Source: Parvibaculum sp. (GTDB taxonomy: Bacteria > Pseudomonadota > Alphaproteobacteria > Parvibaculales > Parvibaculaceae). Taken from it: DNA of 64,000 nt. The translations under genes and the position numbers were made by a program. The notes beneath the pieces were generated by a model, which saw only the letters and a program-made list of their open reading frames with translations, searched no databases and was not told the origin of the DNA. Location of the stretch: the NCBI GenBank assembly GCA_002694985.1, contig NZNS01000010.1, positions 457,392-521,391 on the forward strand. The letters run 5' to 3'. This document shows positions 43,961 to 54,480 of this stretch, piece by piece; the stretch's first letter is position 1, and each line of letters starts with the position of its first letter.

Positions 43961-44587
43961 TCAGGGATACAACTTCTCGGTTTGCCACCGGTCTGCGGCC
44001 GTTTTCCGTTTGAAAACAAGGCGGTCATGCAATCTGAACGGCCGGTCGCGCCAGAACTCGATCCGTCGCGGCACAACCCGGAAGCCGGACCAGTGAGGTG
44101 GTCTCGGCACCTTCCCGAGACCGAATTTTGCTGTAAAAACAGCGACTTGCTTCTCCAACTCGAAGCGGGTTTCCAGCGGCCGCGATTGCTTCGAGGCCCA
44201 TGCACCGATCTGGCTGTCCTTCGCGCGCGAGGCAAAATAAGCGTCTGCCTCTTCCTCGCTTACGGGGACAACCTCGCCCCGGACGCGCACCTGGCGGCGC
44301 AGGCTCTTCCAGTGAAAACACAGCGCGGCGGCCGGATTTTCCTTTAATTCCAGTCCCTTGATGCTTTCGAGGTTGGTGTAGAAGACGAAGCCGCGCTCGT
44401 CCACGTCCTTCAGCAGCACCATCCGTACATCGGGGAAGCCGTCTTTGTCTGCCGTCGCCAGCGCCATGGCGTTCGCGTCCTCCGGTTCCTTCTCGCGCGC
44501 AAGCGTCATCCACTCGTGAAACAGCGCAATCGGCTCCTCACTGTCGAAAATCCGGCTCTCTTCCGCTTCGGCCTTCACGTCCGTCAT
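43961..44587 (-). CDS. pdxH: Pyridoxamine 5'-phosphate oxidase
   Basis: The 208-residue flavoprotein has [20 protein letters not shown] for FMN binding, [20 protein letters not shown], the [16 protein letters not shown] segment and the C-terminal tail with [20 protein letters not shown], all standard PdxH motifs. It oxidises PNP and PMP to pyridoxal phosphate with O2. Normal length. Start and stop are clean. The upstream gap shares a promoter region with the surface antigen gene, transcribed the other way. Confidence 0.95.
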   Translation of the reverse strand: MTDVKAEAEESRIFDSEEPIALFHEWMTLAREKEPEDANAMALATADKDGFPDVRMVLLKDVDERGFVFYTNLESIKGLELKENPAAALCFHWKSLRRQVRVRGEVVPVSEEEADAYFASRAKDSQIGAWASKQSRPLETRFELEKQVAVFTAKFGLGKVPRPPHWSGFRVVPRRIEFWRDRPFRLHDRLVFKRKTAADRWQTEKLYP

Positions 44588-44662
44588 GCTTGATCCAATT
44601 CACGGTCCTCATGCAAAAAGCGCAGATTCCTGTGCGTTTTGTCGCGGATTTCCGCTCCAATC

Positions 44663-44690
44663 TTGCCACAATCGCGCTTCTATATAGATA
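44663..44690 (+). promoter_or_regulatory. Promoter candidate for the surface-antigen gene
   Basis: TTGCCA (44663-44668) and TAGATA (44685-44690) are separated by 16 bp in an AT-rich island. ATAAG-A-CTTAT, a small inverted repeat, follows at 44688-44698 and may hold a regulator. The ATG is at 44736. Confidence 0.4.
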
Positions 44691-44735
44691 AGACTTATAT
44701 CGCTTGGGGGCGACCAAAGCACAGGATTGATCGTT

Positions 44736-45218
44736 ATGAAATTCGTTCAGGGATTGGCCATCGGCGCGATTGCACTCTCGCTCGCCGCTTGTGACCAGAG
44801 CATGTATAGCAGTGGCATCAACAAGCAGACCGTCGGTACAGTTGGCGGCGCGGTCGCAGGCGGCCTTGCAGGCTCTCAAATCGGCAGCGGGTCGGGCCAG
44901 CTCTGGGCGACGGGTGCCGGCGTGCTTCTGGGCGCCTTCCTTGGCGGCGAAATCGGCAAGTCGCTCGACCGCGCCGACCGGCAATATATGAGTCAGACGA
45001 CCTACAATACGCTTGAAAACGGGCGGTCGGGGCAGCCGGTTCGCTGGCAGAACCCGGATTCCGGCCATTATGGTACGGTAACGCCGCAGCCTGCCTACCA
45101 GCAGGGCAATTACAATTGCCGCGAGTATACGCAGACTGTTTATATCGACGGGCGCAGCGAGCAGGCACATGGCACAGCGTGCCGCCAGGCGGACGGCTCC
45201 TGGCAGATTCAGAACTGA
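44736..45218 (+). CDS. 17-kDa surface-antigen-like lipoprotein with glycine zipper
   Basis: The 160-residue protein starts MKFVQGLAIGAIALSLAAC, a lipoprotein signal with lipobox LAAC. A Gly-zipper membrane segment follows (GGAVAGGLAGSQIGSGSG and GVLLGAFLGGEIG), then a soluble domain with YNCREYTQTVYIDGRSEQAH and CRQADGSWQIQN. This matches the rickettsial 17-kDa antigen/RT0821-like family found in alphaproteobacterial outer membranes. Function is structural or unknown. Confidence 0.85.
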   Translation: MKFVQGLAIGAIALSLAACDQSMYSSGINKQTVGTVGGAVAGGLAGSQIGSGSGQLWATGAGVLLGAFLGGEIGKSLDRADRQYMSQTTYNTLENGRSGQPVRWQNPDSGHYGTVTPQPAYQQGNYNCREYTQTVYIDGRSEQAHGTACRQADGSWQIQN

Positions 45219-45245
45219 CAAAATCGCGAGGGTGGGCCATTTATC

Positions 45246-45950
45246 ATGAGTTTTCGTCGGTCCACCCTCTCGTCCGGCCTTGTGTTGCCGGTACTGCTTT
45301 TCGTCTTTCATCTCTCGCCCTTGCAGGCAGCACCTGGCGTTACGATCGACGAGGGGCTCCGTCAGGTTGCGCCGTCCGAAGCGGAGCAAGAGGCTCGCTT
45401 TAATGAGGGCGTTACGGCCTATGATGCGGGTGATTTCAGCAAAGCCTACGAAATCTGGCTCCCGCTCGCGCAGCAGGACGATCTCGCGGCCATGCGCAAT
45501 GTCGCCCTTCTCTTTCGCGAAGGCCGCGGCGTGGCCCGCGATCCCGCACGAGCGCTCTATTTCTACGAGCGGGCGGCGCGCGGCGGCCTCGTATCCGCAC
45601 AGTTGAACACCGCCTTCATGTATCTCGAAGGCGATGGTGTCGAACGGGACTACAAGACGGCTTCCTTCTGGTTTCATGCCGCGGCCATCGCTGGCGTTCC
45701 CGCCGCGCGGTATAATCTCGGCGTCATGTATGAGAAGGGCCTCGGGGTAGAGCACGACCCTGCCCGTGCTCTTGGCTGGTACGCGCTTGCGGCGCGCGTC
45801 GGCCATGAACAGGCGCTTCAAAGGTTAACGCTGCTCGTCCCCAGCCTGCCCGGCCCGCCACCGCCCAGCGAGGCCGATGCCGCACTTTCGCGTACCGCTC
45901 CGCCCCCCGCGCCTGCCGAATTCGACCGGCTCGACCACGGAAAGCGTTAA
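45246..45950 (+). CDS. Sel1-repeat exported protein
   Basis: The 234-residue protein has a signal peptide (to about residue 28) and tandem Sel1 repeats from about residue 70 to 195, e.g. AMRNVALLFREGRGVARDPA, QLNTAFMYLEGDGVERDYKT and ARYNLGVMYEKGLGVEHDPA. Sel1 repeats form helical solenoids that bind partner proteins. A Pro-rich tail ends it. It lies 27 bp after the surface antigen gene, so they may be co-transcribed. Specific partner unknown. Confidence 0.85.
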   Translation: MSFRRSTLSSGLVLPVLLFVFHLSPLQAAPGVTIDEGLRQVAPSEAEQEARFNEGVTAYDAGDFSKAYEIWLPLAQQDDLAAMRNVALLFREGRGVARDPARALYFYERAARGGLVSAQLNTAFMYLEGDGVERDYKTASFWFHAAAIAGVPAARYNLGVMYEKGLGVEHDPARALGWYALAARVGHEQALQRLTLLVPSLPGPPPPSEADAALSRTAPPPAPAEFDRLDHGKR

Positions 45951-46008
45951 CCAATTCGTATGGCGGCTCGTCTAATCTGCGCTCTTCAGCGGTTTGGGAG
46001 TAGCGCCC

Positions 46009-46896
46009 TTGCGCAATCCATATGAAGTCCTGGGCGTTGGCCCTGGCGCAAGCAATGCGGACATAAAGACGGCCTATCGCAGGCTTGCGAAAGAACTGCA
46101 TCCCGATACGCGAGGCGGATCGGATGCAGTTCATGCCCGTTTTCAGGAAGTGACGGCTGCTTACAATCAGCTCAAGGATGAAGCCTCACGCCGCCGTTTC
46201 GAAGCGGAGCGGCTGAACGAAGCCGCTCAGCGGCGACGGCAGCCCGCCTTCGAGGAAACCGCTTCTCCTTCAGTTGCTGCGCAAGACGCACAAGACGATG
46301 TCTTCTCCGAGCTCTTCGAGGGCATCAAGAATGCAGGCAAGCGCGTCTTTCGCGCTCGCGGCGAAGACCGCAACTACCGCCTTTCCGTGAGCTTTCTCGA
46401 AGCAGCAAACGGCGCACGAAAGCGTGTGAAGCTCGCCGACGGACGGACTGTCGAGCTCGCCGTCCCCCCCGGCACCACGGATGGCAGGAAAATCCGCATG
46501 CGCGGTCAGGGCAACGAAGGCCATGGCGGGGCCGCACCGGGCGATGCCATCGTCACCGTCGACGTTGCGGCACATCCCTATTTCTTGAGGGAAGGTGCGG
46601 ATATCCACCTTACCCTGCCTGTCACACTGTCGGAGGCCGTACTCGGCGCAAAAGTGGAAGTGCCGACCATTGCCGGCCCTGTGACGCTGACGATCCCTGC
46701 GGGTTCCAATTCAGGCACAAGGCTGAGGCTCAGGGGAAAAGGGGTTCCCGAGGAAGGCGCCACAACCCGCGGCGACCAATACGTTACCCTCACACTCACA
46801 CTTCCGGACGTTTCCGACCCCCTCCTCAAGGACTTCGCGGCGAGCTGGGCCCCTGGCCTCAAGCATGATCCGCGCAAGGGGTTTTGGGAAAACTGA
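46009..46896 (+). CDS. J-domain co-chaperone, CbpA/DjlA-like
   Basis: The product is about 295 residues. Its J domain spans residues 1-65 with the HPD tripeptide (KELHPDTRGG). Two CTD beta-domains follow (NYRLSVSFLEAANGARKRV and IHLTLPVTLSEAVLGAKVEV) without a Cys-rich zinc finger, so it is type II (CbpA). It stimulates DnaK ATPase. The start is a TTG at 46009 with GGGAG eight bases before; a TTG at 45994 is an alternative. It precedes fabI by 127 bp. Confidence 0.87.
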   Translation: MRNPYEVLGVGPGASNADIKTAYRRLAKELHPDTRGGSDAVHARFQEVTAAYNQLKDEASRRRFEAERLNEAAQRRRQPAFEETASPSVAAQDAQDDVFSELFEGIKNAGKRVFRARGEDRNYRLSVSFLEAANGARKRVKLADGRTVELAVPPGTTDGRKIRMRGQGNEGHGGAAPGDAIVTVDVAAHPYFLREGADIHLTLPVTLSEAVLGAKVEVPTIAGPVTLTIPAGSNSGTRLRLRGKGVPEEGATTRGDQYVTLTLTLPDVSDPLLKDFAASWAPGLKHDPRKGFWEN

Positions 46897-47023
46897 ACAG
46901 TCACGAATCGACACGAATCGTGAAGAAAGCCCATCCTTGCCGCACGGCTTTTTTGTTAGACCGGTAGGGGCTTTTGTGTAGGATGCGGCTCGATTTTCGG
47001 CCAAGACAGTTCACGGGGAAACG

Positions 47024-47863
47024 ATGAGCGAAGCCATCACCAGCACGAGCCCGATCGTGAAGGGCAGCCTGATGAAGGGCAAACGCGGCCTTATCATGGG
47101 CGTCGCGAATAATCGCTCCATCGCGTGGGGTATTGCCAAGGCCTGCGCCGAACAGGGCGCTGAAATCGCGTTCACCTATCAGGGCGAAGCGCTGCAGAAG
47201 CGTGTTTCTCCGCTCGCGGAATCGGTCGGATCGACACTCGTTCTGCCTTGCGACGTTACCGACGCTGCCAGCATGGACGCACTCTTCGAACGTCTCTCGA
47301 AGGAATGGGGCAAGATCGATTTCTTCGTTCACGCCATCGCCTATTCGAACAAGGACGAGCTCGACGGACGCTACGTCGATACGACGCTGGACAATTTCAC
47401 GGCCACCATGGCCATCTCCTGTTACTCGTTTGCCGCGCTCTCGCAGCGCGCCGAAAAGCTGATGCCGGATGGCGGCTCCATCGTCACGCTGACCTATTAC
47501 GGTTCGGAGAAGGTTATCCCCCATTACAACGTGATGGGTGTGGCGAAGGCCGCGCTCGAAGCAAGCGTGCGCTATCTTGCCGTCGACCTGGGACGCAACA
47601 ATATCCGCGTCAATGCCGTTTCCGCCGGGCCGATCAAGACGCTTGCCGCATCTGGTATCGGCGACTTCCGCTATATCCTGAAGTGGAACGAGCTCAACTC
47701 GCCGCTGAAGCGCACGGTCACCATCGACGAGGTAGGCAATACCGCGCTCTACCTCCTTTCCGACCTCGGTTCGGGCGTTACCGGCGAAGTCCATCATGTC
47801 GATGCGGGCTACCATGTCGTGGGCATGAAGGCCGAAGACGCGCCGGATATGAGCATCGTCTGA
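47024..47863 (+). CDS. fabI: Enoyl-[acyl-carrier-protein] reductase (NADH) FabI
   Basis: The 279-residue atypical SDR has IMGVANNRSIAWGIAKAC for NADH, FVHAIAYSNKDELDG, and the active site Tyr158/Tyr168/Lys175 (LTYYGSEKVIPHYNVMGVAK), matching Tyr146, Tyr156 and Lys163 of E. coli FabI. It completes each round of fatty-acid elongation and is the triclosan target. ATG 47024 follows GGGGAAACG. aroC follows after 67 bp, an arrangement common in alphaproteobacteria. Confidence 0.95.
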   Translation: MSEAITSTSPIVKGSLMKGKRGLIMGVANNRSIAWGIAKACAEQGAEIAFTYQGEALQKRVSPLAESVGSTLVLPCDVTDAASMDALFERLSKEWGKIDFFVHAIAYSNKDELDGRYVDTTLDNFTATMAISCYSFAALSQRAEKLMPDGGSIVTLTYYGSEKVIPHYNVMGVAKAALEASVRYLAVDLGRNNIRVNAVSAGPIKTLAASGIGDFRYILKWNELNSPLKRTVTIDEVGNTALYLLSDLGSGVTGEVHHVDAGYHVVGMKAEDAPDMSIV

Positions 47864-47930
47864 CAATCTCCTGTATTGTTCCTGCCGGTTCACAGTTTGA
47901 GGCAGGCCTTTCAAGGCCAGACGGACAGCC

Positions 47931-49025
47931 ATGTCGCATAATACGTTCGGTCATCTCTTCCGTGTCACGACCTGGGGCGAAAGCCACGGGCCGGCGCTCG
48001 GCTGCGTGATCGACGGCGCACCGCCCCGCATTCCGGTGAAGGCGGAGGATATTCAACACTGGCTTGACCGGCGGCGGCCCGGCACGTCGCGCTTCACGAC
48101 ACAGCGGCGCGAACCCGATGCCGTGAAAATCCTGTCGGGTACCTTTGTCGAAGATGGCGTCGAGCTCACCACCGGTACGCCGATTTCGCTGATGATCGAG
48201 AATGTCGATCAACGGTCGAAGGACTACGGGGATATCGTCGAGAAATTCAGACCGGGTCATGCCGACTTCACCTATTTCTCCAAATACGGCATTCGCGACC
48301 ATCGCGGCGGCGGGCGCTCTTCCGCGCGCGAGACGGCAGCGCGAGTCGCGGCGGCGGGCATCGCGCGCGCCATGCTGCCCGGCGTCAGCATTCGCGGCGC
48401 GCTTGTGCAGATGGGACCGCACAAGATCAATCGCGCGAACTGGGACTGGGAGGAAACCGAAAACAATCCTTTCTGGTGCCCGGACCGAAAAGCTGCTGCT
48501 GAATGGGAAACCTATCTGGATGGCGTCCGCAAAAGCGGATCATCCTGCGGCGCGGTGATCGAAGTTGTGGCCTCGGGCGTTCCCGTGGGTCTCGGCGCAC
48601 CGATCTACGGCAAACTGGATGCCGACCTTGCGAGCGCAATGATGAGCATCAATGCGGTGAAAGGTGTCGAGATCGGCGAAGGCTTCGCGGCGGCAGCCCT
48701 CTCCGGCGAGGATAACGCCGACGAAATGCAATCCACCAATCACGGCCTCGCCTTCTCCTCGAACCATGCGGGCGGTATTCTCGGCGGAATATCTACAGGG
48801 CAAGATGTTGTGGTGCGCTTCGCAGTTAAACCTACCTCATCGATCCTTGCCCCTCGCAAGACGGTGACAAAGGATGGCGAAGAAACAGAAATCGTGACCA
48901 AGGGCCGACATGACCCTTGCGTCGGCATTCGCGCCGTACCCGTGGGCGAGGCGATGATGGCCTGCGTCCTCGCCGACCACTGGCTGCGCCATCGCGCGCA
49001 GGTCGGCGAAGGACATACCCCATGA
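47931..49025 (+). CDS. aroC: Chorismate synthase
   Basis: The 364-residue protein has the three AroC signatures: [17 protein letters not shown] near the start, [20 protein letters not shown] and later [20 protein letters not shown] with [10 protein letters not shown]. It makes chorismate from EPSP with reduced FMN, the last step of the shikimate pathway. Normal length. Its stop overlaps the next ORF start (ATGA). Confidence 0.97.
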   Translation: MSHNTFGHLFRVTTWGESHGPALGCVIDGAPPRIPVKAEDIQHWLDRRRPGTSRFTTQRREPDAVKILSGTFVEDGVELTTGTPISLMIENVDQRSKDYGDIVEKFRPGHADFTYFSKYGIRDHRGGGRSSARETAARVAAAGIARAMLPGVSIRGALVQMGPHKINRANWDWEETENNPFWCPDRKAAAEWETYLDGVRKSGSSCGAVIEVVASGVPVGLGAPIYGKLDADLASAMMSINAVKGVEIGEGFAAAALSGEDNADEMQSTNHGLAFSSNHAGGILGGISTGQDVVVRFAVKPTSSILAPRKTVTKDGEETEIVTKGRHDPCVGIRAVPVGEAMMACVLADHWLRHRAQVGEGHTP

Positions 49026-49528
49026 GTGAGCAGGACTATCTGTCCGCTCAATATGAGAAACAAAAGGGCGAAGGCATCGTCTATGGCGGTCTGATGATCG
49101 CCTTCGGCATCGTTCTTTTCGGTGTTGTGCGCGCGCCGCTCATTTCCCTTGTCGCTGCGGCTTTCTCTGCAGGGGTGGCCGTCTATCACTGGCCCTTTGT
49201 CAGGAAGAACCGCAAGGCGCTGGCTATCTCTCCTGCGGGGATCACACTTGACCGGCTGGGCCTTCTACCGTGGAACGCGATTGCGGATGTGACCATCGTC
49301 GAACGATATATCCGAATGATCCGCAACGCCGATCTTCACATCACCTTGCGCCGGCCACTGGATGCGGCGGTAGAAAACCCGCCAAACGCAGATATTTTGC
49401 GACGCTACATGTACCGCTGCTGGAAGGCGCCTTCCTCGATGGAAGTCCTCGTGAAGCTTTCGACGCTCGACAAGAGGCCGGAGGAAGTCGAAGCGGTGGC
49501 ACGCCAGCACCTTCCACGCGATATCTGA
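49022..49528 (+). CDS. Hypothetical membrane protein with PH-like domain
   Basis: The 168-residue protein has two hydrophobic helices ([20 protein letters not shown] and [19 protein letters not shown]), then a soluble domain reading [40 protein letters not shown], which recalls bacterial PH-like (STM3941-type) domains that follow TM pairs. It is coupled to aroC by ATGA. Function unknown. Confidence 0.7.
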   Translation: MSEQDYLSAQYEKQKGEGIVYGGLMIAFGIVLFGVVRAPLISLVAAAFSAGVAVYHWPFVRKNRKALAISPAGITLDRLGLLPWNAIADVTIVERYIRMIRNADLHITLRRPLDAAVENPPNADILRRYMYRCWKAPSSMEVLVKLSTLDKRPEEVEAVARQHLPRDI

Positions 49529-49534
49529 TACCGC

Positions 49535-50779
49535 TCAAACGCGCCGGAATATCCCCACCAGTTCGACATGTGCCGACCAGAGGAACTGGTCGATGGGCGT
49601 CACCCCCTCAAGACGATATCCCCCGTCGAGAAGTGCTCGTGCATCGCGCGCGAAGGTTGCCGGATTGCAGGAAACCGAAACGACGAGCGGCACATCCGAC
49701 CTTGCGATCTCTTCGGCCTGCGCAAATGCGCCAGCGCGCGGCGGATCGATGACGATGGCGTCGAACTTCTTCAACTCATCCGCCAGCAGCGGACGACGCG
49801 CAAGATCTCGCGTTTCGATGGTCACGGGCTTCAGACCGAGATCCGGCCCCTGGCGACGGACGGCGCGCTCCAGCGCGGCCAATGCCTTCTTTTCTCCTTC
49901 GACAGCGTGAACCGAGGCCTTGCCTGCCAGTGCGGCCGAGAAAGTCCCGCAACCGGCAAAGAGATCGACGACATGGCGCGCGCGGCCCACACCCTCACGC
50001 ACGAGACGTACAAGCGCCGTCTCCCCTTCAGCTGTCGGCTGGAGAAACCCTTTAACCGGCAAACCAACACGCAGGCCGGAAAGATCGATCTCGGGCAAAC
50101 GCCGCTCGGCGAGGATTTCATCGTCCCATGAAAGGCGCGCAACATCCGCAACTTGTGCACGTTGCCCGAGTTCTGCGCGTAACGGTCCGTCGAGTGGCTT
50201 TCCACCCGTGACGGCGACGTCGAGGCCATTCAAGGTCGAGGTAACGAGAATGGAAGCGCGGGTACGACGCGAGAGACCCGGCAAGACAAGTTCGCCCAAC
50301 TGCGCCACAAATTGCTCGATTTCGGGAACAACCAGCGGACATTCGGAAATGGCAACGATCTCGTGGCTTCCGCGCTCGTAGTAGCCGACCGTCACGCCTT
50401 TTTTTGTGCGCGTGGCCGCGAAGGTGGCGCGGCGCCTGCTTCGCGGCGCAGTGAGAAGAAGCGGCGCGACCTCCGTCTCGATACCGCGCGCGCGCAAAGC
50501 TGCCTCAACCTGCTCGCGCTTCCAGACCGCATAACCGGCAGGCACCAGTTGCTGGATCGAGCAGCCGCCGCAGCGCGTAAAATGACGGCAGGCAGGTGAG
50601 ACACGCTCCGGCGAGGGCGTGACGACCTTCAGGAGAGCAGCGCGCCCTCCCCCTTCCGTGGCAACGCGGACGCGCTCACCCGGCAGCACATAAGGAACGT
50701 AGAGCGTTTCGCCTTCAACGTCGGCGAGACCATCGGCCTGCGCACCGAGTGCATGAATGTCGATATCGATCTCAGCCAT
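49535..50779 (-). CDS. TrmA/RlmD-family RNA (uracil-5-)-methyltransferase
   Basis: The 414-residue protein has an N-terminal TRAM-like part, the iron-sulfur cysteines C64, C70 and C73 (CRHFTRCGGCSI) with a fourth in SECPLV, SAM motif VVDLFAGCGTFSAALAG, and the nucleophile Cys in SVSCNPATFARD. It methylates C5 of uridine in 23S rRNA or tRNA. Exact target (RlmC/RlmD/TrmA) cannot be told. It overlaps the tlyA stop by eight bases and closes the isoprenoid operon. Confidence 0.87.
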   Translation of the reverse strand: MAEIDIDIHALGAQADGLADVEGETLYVPYVLPGERVRVATEGGGRAALLKVVTPSPERVSPACRHFTRCGGCSIQQLVPAGYAVWKREQVEAALRARGIETEVAPLLLTAPRSRRRATFAATRTKKGVTVGYYERGSHEIVAISECPLVVPEIEQFVAQLGELVLPGLSRRTRASILVTSTLNGLDVAVTGGKPLDGPLRAELGQRAQVADVARLSWDDEILAERRLPEIDLSGLRVGLPVKGFLQPTAEGETALVRLVREGVGRARHVVDLFAGCGTFSAALAGKASVHAVEGEKKALAALERAVRRQGPDLGLKPVTIETRDLARRPLLADELKKFDAIVIDPPRAGAFAQAEEIARSDVPLVVSVSCNPATFARDARALLDGGYRLEGVTPIDQFLWSAHVELVGIFRRV

Positions 50780-51503
50780 GTTTGCGCGCCGCTATGAGGA
50801 ATTCGCGATTGCCATCGCCACCTTCGATGGGGCTCGGCGTTACGCCGAGAACCTGCCAGTTCATTTCTTCCGACAGCCAGACCGAGATATCCTCGCATAT
50901 CCGCTCGTGCAGCGTAGAATCGCGCACGATGCCGCCCTTGCCGACATTCTGCGGCCCCGCCTCGAACTGCGGTTTGATGAGCGCAACAAGCGTCGTCCCG
51001 GGTTCGGCGAGAACGAGCGCCGGGGGCAACGCCTTTTGAAGACCGATGAAACTCAAATCCGCAACAATGAAAGAGAAGGGTTCGGGGATCGTTTCACGCG
51101 TAAGATCGCGCGCGTTCATCCCTTCAAGCGAGCGCACCCGGCCATCTTCCATGATTTCCCGTGCAAGCTGATCATGGCCCACATCCACGGCGACGACGAA
51201 TGCCGCGCCTCGCTCCAGAAGAACCTGCGTGAAGCCGCCAGTGGATGCGCCTAGATCAATGCAGGTCTCGCCCGAAGGATCGAGGTCGAAAGCATCAAGC
51301 GCATGAAGGAGTTTCAGGGCGCCGCGCGAGACATATTCCTGCCCCGCTGCATCCATTTCAATTTCATCTGCCGGCCCGACCATGTCGGAAGGCCTGGAGG
51401 CGGTTTGTCCCCGCACGCGGACCTGGCCTGCCTTGATCGCAGCCTGCGCGCGCGTACGCGTCGCCACAAATCCCCGTTCGACCAGTGCGAGGTCGAGGCG
51501 CAT
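50772..51503 (-). CDS. tlyA: TlyA-family rRNA ribose methyltransferase/hemolysin
   Basis: The 243-residue protein has an S4 RNA-binding domain (MRLDLALVERGFVATRTRAQ to about residue 60) and an FtsJ-like SAM domain (IDLGASTGGFTQVLLERGA, VAVDVGHDQLA, IVADLSFIGL). TlyA 2'-O-methylates 16S and 23S rRNA. ATG 51503 (GCGGGAAA ahead) is chosen; ATG 51518 adds five residues. It lies 23 bp after dxs, in the same operon. Confidence 0.9.
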   Translation of the reverse strand: MRLDLALVERGFVATRTRAQAAIKAGQVRVRGQTASRPSDMVGPADEIEMDAAGQEYVSRGALKLLHALDAFDLDPSGETCIDLGASTGGFTQVLLERGAAFVVAVDVGHDQLAREIMEDGRVRSLEGMNARDLTRETIPEPFSFIVADLSFIGLQKALPPALVLAEPGTTLVALIKPQFEAGPQNVGKGGIVRDSTLHERICEDISVWLSEEMNWQVLGVTPSPIEGGDGNREFLIAARKHG

Positions 51504-51526
51504 TTTCCCGCTATGCATGGAGAGGC

Positions 51527-53476
51527 TCAGACGAGCTTCGGCAAGGATTGCGGCGTAAGTTCGCGCAAATCCGCGATCTGCCGTTCAAGGCCGAGAGCCG
51601 TCACGGCCGTCTCCGCGATCTGGGCCGCATTGAGCCCCGCGATGTCGTACATCTTCTCGGGCTTGTCCTGATCGACGAAGATGTCGGGCATCGCCATGGG
51701 TCGCACTTTCAAGCCGCGATCAAGCACGCCGGAGCGGGCAAGGAAATCCAGCACATGACTGGAAAACCCTCCGATGGAGCCCTCTTCCACCGTGATGAGC
51801 ACTTCGTGCTCGCGCGCGAGGCGGGCAATCAGATCCTCATCCAGCGGTTTGGCGAAGCGCGCATCGGCGACCGTCGTCGAAAGGCCAAGCGCGGCCAGAT
51901 GATCCGCCGCCTTCAAGGCTTCGGCGAGACGTGTACCAAGCGAGAGGATCGCCACCTTGGAGCCTTCGCGCAGAATGCGGCCCTTGCCGATCTCCAGCGG
52001 TGTGCCGATCGCCGGCATCTCGACGCCAACACCCTCGCCCCGGGGATAACGGAAAGAAGACGGGCGGTCGTCGATCGCAACCGCCGTCGCGACCATATGC
52101 TTCAACTCCGCCTCATCCGCTGCCGCCATGACGACAAACCCCGGCAGACAGGCGAGATAGGTCACATCGAAGGAGCCTGCATGAGTGGGGCCGTCGGCGC
52201 CGACAAAGCCTGCGCGATCGATCGCAAAACGCACCGGCAGGCGCTGGATTGCGACGTCATGCACAACCTGGTCGTAGGCGCGTTGCAGGAAAGTTGAATA
52301 AATGGCGGCAAAGGGTTTCAAACCTTCCGCAGCAAGGCCTGCGGCGAAAGTCACCCCATGCTGCTCGGCAATGCCGACATCGAAAGTGCGCGTGGGGAAC
52401 TTTTCACCGAAGATATCGAGGCCCGTGCCGGACGGCATGGCTGCCGTGATCGCGACGATCTTGTCGTCCTCTTCCGCGTGAGCGACAAGCGCTTCCGCGA
52501 AGACCTTTGTGTAGCTCGGCGCATTGGCCTTCGTCTTCGCCTGCGCGCCCGTGACCACGTCGAATTTCGAGACGCCGTGATATTTGTCCTCGGCCGCTTC
52601 GGCAGGTGCGTAGCCCTTGCCCTTCTGGGTCACGACATGAATGAGAACCGGACCTTCAGCGTCGCGCACATTCTTCAGGACGGGTAGCAGATGGTCGAGG
52701 TTATGCCCGTCTATCGGACCGACATAATAAAGACCCAGCTCCTCGAAGAGCGTGCCGCCCATTGCCATGCCGCGCGCATATTCCTCGGCGCGCCGCGCAC
52801 TCTCCTCCAGACGCTTCGGCAGGAGCTTCGCGAGCTGTTTGCCGAGATGGCGCATGGAGCGATAGGTGCCGCCCGAGAGCCGGCGCGCGAGATAGGCGCT
52901 CATGGCGCCGACAGGAGGCGCAATCGACATGTCGTTGTCGTTCAGGATGATGATGAGGCGGCTATCCATTGAGCCGGCATTGTTCATCGCCTCATAGGCC
53001 ATGCCAGCAGACATCGCACCGTCACCGATCACGGCAATGACGTTGTTGTCCCCACCCTTGAGGTCGCGGGCGACGGCCATGCCGAGGCCCGACGAAATCG
53101 ACGTCGAGGAATGAGCGGCGCCAAAGGGGTCGTAATCGCTTTCGGCGCGCTTGGTGAAGCCGGAGAGGCCCTCGCTCTGGCGTAACGTGCGGATACGGTC
53201 GCGGCGGCCGGTCAGAATCTTGTGCGGATAAGCCTGATGGCCGACATCCCAGATGATCCGATCATCCGGGGTGTTGAAGACGTAGTGCAGCGCTACCGTG
53301 AGCTCGACCACGCCAAGCCCCGCGCCGAGATGTCCCCCCGTCTGCGAGACGGCATCAATCACCTCCAGGCGCAACTCGTCGGCGAGCTGACGCAGATCGG
53401 CTTCGTCGAGCGCGCGGAGATCCGCCGGTATTTTTACCCGGTCAAGAAGGGGGGTGGCAGTACTGCTGGTCAACAC
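51527..53476 (-). CDS. dxs: 1-deoxy-D-xylulose-5-phosphate synthase
   Basis: The 649-residue thiamine-diphosphate enzyme has [20 protein letters not shown] near the start, the TPP motif [18 protein letters not shown], and the transketolase pyrimidine half ([17 protein letters not shown], then [18 protein letters not shown]). It condenses pyruvate and glyceraldehyde-3-phosphate in the first MEP-pathway step. The start is GTG 53476, or TTG 53473, both behind GAGGTGA. It follows ispA in an alphaproteobacterial operon. Confidence 0.97.
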   Translation of the reverse strand: MLTSSTATPLLDRVKIPADLRALDEADLRQLADELRLEVIDAVSQTGGHLGAGLGVVELTVALHYVFNTPDDRIIWDVGHQAYPHKILTGRRDRIRTLRQSEGLSGFTKRAESDYDPFGAAHSSTSISSGLGMAVARDLKGGDNNVIAVIGDGAMSAGMAYEAMNNAGSMDSRLIIILNDNDMSIAPPVGAMSAYLARRLSGGTYRSMRHLGKQLAKLLPKRLEESARRAEEYARGMAMGGTLFEELGLYYVGPIDGHNLDHLLPVLKNVRDAEGPVLIHVVTQKGKGYAPAEAAEDKYHGVSKFDVVTGAQAKTKANAPSYTKVFAEALVAHAEEDDKIVAITAAMPSGTGLDIFGEKFPTRTFDVGIAEQHGVTFAAGLAAEGLKPFAAIYSTFLQRAYDQVVHDVAIQRLPVRFAIDRAGFVGADGPTHAGSFDVTYLACLPGFVVMAAADEAELKHMVATAVAIDDRPSSFRYPRGEGVGVEMPAIGTPLEIGKGRILREGSKVAILSLGTRLAEALKAADHLAALGLSTTVADARFAKPLDEDLIARLAREHEVLITVEEGSIGGFSSHVLDFLARSGVLDRGLKVRPMAMPDIFVDQDKPEKMYDIAGLNAAQIAETAVTALGLERQIADLRELTPQSLPKLV

Positions 53477-53558
53477 TCACCTCGGCCGCCATGGGCCCGA
53501 TATGGCCGGAATTCGGCCTAGAAACGAGAGCCGGAAAATCATGCGCCATTCACGTCTC

Positions 53559-54467
53559 TCAGTTGCGGCGCGTTATAACGAAATGCGCGGCCTGACGCAA
53601 AAGGTCGGCTCTTTCGTCAAACAAATCAAGATGTTGGATGGCCTGATCGGCAAGCATCCGAGCCTGCTCGCGCGCGCGCTCCACCCCGATGATCGAAACA
53701 AAGGTCGCCTTGCCCGCGGCTGCATCTTTTCCGGCCGTCTTGCCCAGCGTTCGGGCATCGCTTTCGGCGTCCAGCAGGTCATCCGCGATCTGATAGGCAA
53801 GGCCCATATCGTGTGCGTAGGCGTGAAGCGCGTGATCGGCCTCCGCCGAGGCCCGGCCAAGAACAGCGCCCGCCTCGCAACAGAAGGAGATCAGCGCCCC
53901 TGTCTTCAATTGCTGAAGGCGGGTGACGCCGCCGATGTCGAGTTCCCTGCCCTCGCTGGCGAGATCGATCATCTGCCCCCCCACCATGCCATGTGCGCCC
54001 GCGGCATGCGCCAGACGGCGCACAAGCTCCACCCGGACACGCGCGCGTTCATGGGTCTCGGGGTCGGCAAGAATATCGAAGGCGAGCGTAAGGAGCGCAT
54101 CGCCCGCGAGAATGGCGGTCGCCTCGTCATACTCCCGGTGCGTCGAAGGCAAGCCGTGGCGGATGTCGTCATCGTCCATGGCCGGGAGATCGTCATGGAC
54201 AAGCGAATAGATATGCACGCATTCGGCTGCTGCCGCTGCCCGGAGCGCGGCGTCCGCCGCCACACCGAAAAGCGACGCACTCTGGCAAACGAGAAAGGGC
54301 CGGAACCTCTTGCCACCGCCAAGCGCCGCATAGCGCATGGCCTCGGCCACTCGGCCCTCAGGCCCTTCGGCGCGCGGCAGCAAACGGTCGAGCGTCTTGA
54401 CGACGTCTTCAGCCGTGGCCGCAAGCGCGGCTTCAAATGATTGTGTCGTACCAGGGGGAAAACTCAT
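53559..54467 (-). CDS. ispA: Polyprenyl (farnesyl/geranylgeranyl) diphosphate synthase
   Basis: The 302-residue protein has the first Asp-rich motif in LVHDDLPAMDDDD, GGGKRFRPFL for IPP binding, GGQMIDLASEG, and the second Asp-rich motif in YQIADDLLDAE. It builds C15 diphosphates from IPP and DMAPP. ATG 54467 (MSFPPGTTQ) is favoured; an ATG at 54491 overlaps xseB. It lies between xseB and dxs. Confidence 0.93.
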   Translation of the reverse strand: MSFPPGTTQSFEAALAATAEDVVKTLDRLLPRAEGPEGRVAEAMRYAALGGGKRFRPFLVCQSASLFGVAADAALRAAAAAECVHIYSLVHDDLPAMDDDDIRHGLPSTHREYDEATAILAGDALLTLAFDILADPETHERARVRVELVRRLAHAAGAHGMVGGQMIDLASEGRELDIGGVTRLQQLKTGALISFCCEAGAVLGRASAEADHALHAYAHDMGLAYQIADDLLDAESDARTLGKTAGKDAAAGKATFVSIIGVERAREQARMLADQAIQHLDLFDERADLLRQAAHFVITRRN

Positions 54468-54480
54468 CGGCGGCGGGCGC

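Noticed and set aside
46903..46920. Short direct repeat ACGAATCG after the J-protein gene
   Set aside because: Two copies of eight bases in a spacer are weak evidence; no symmetry or position argument supports a site.
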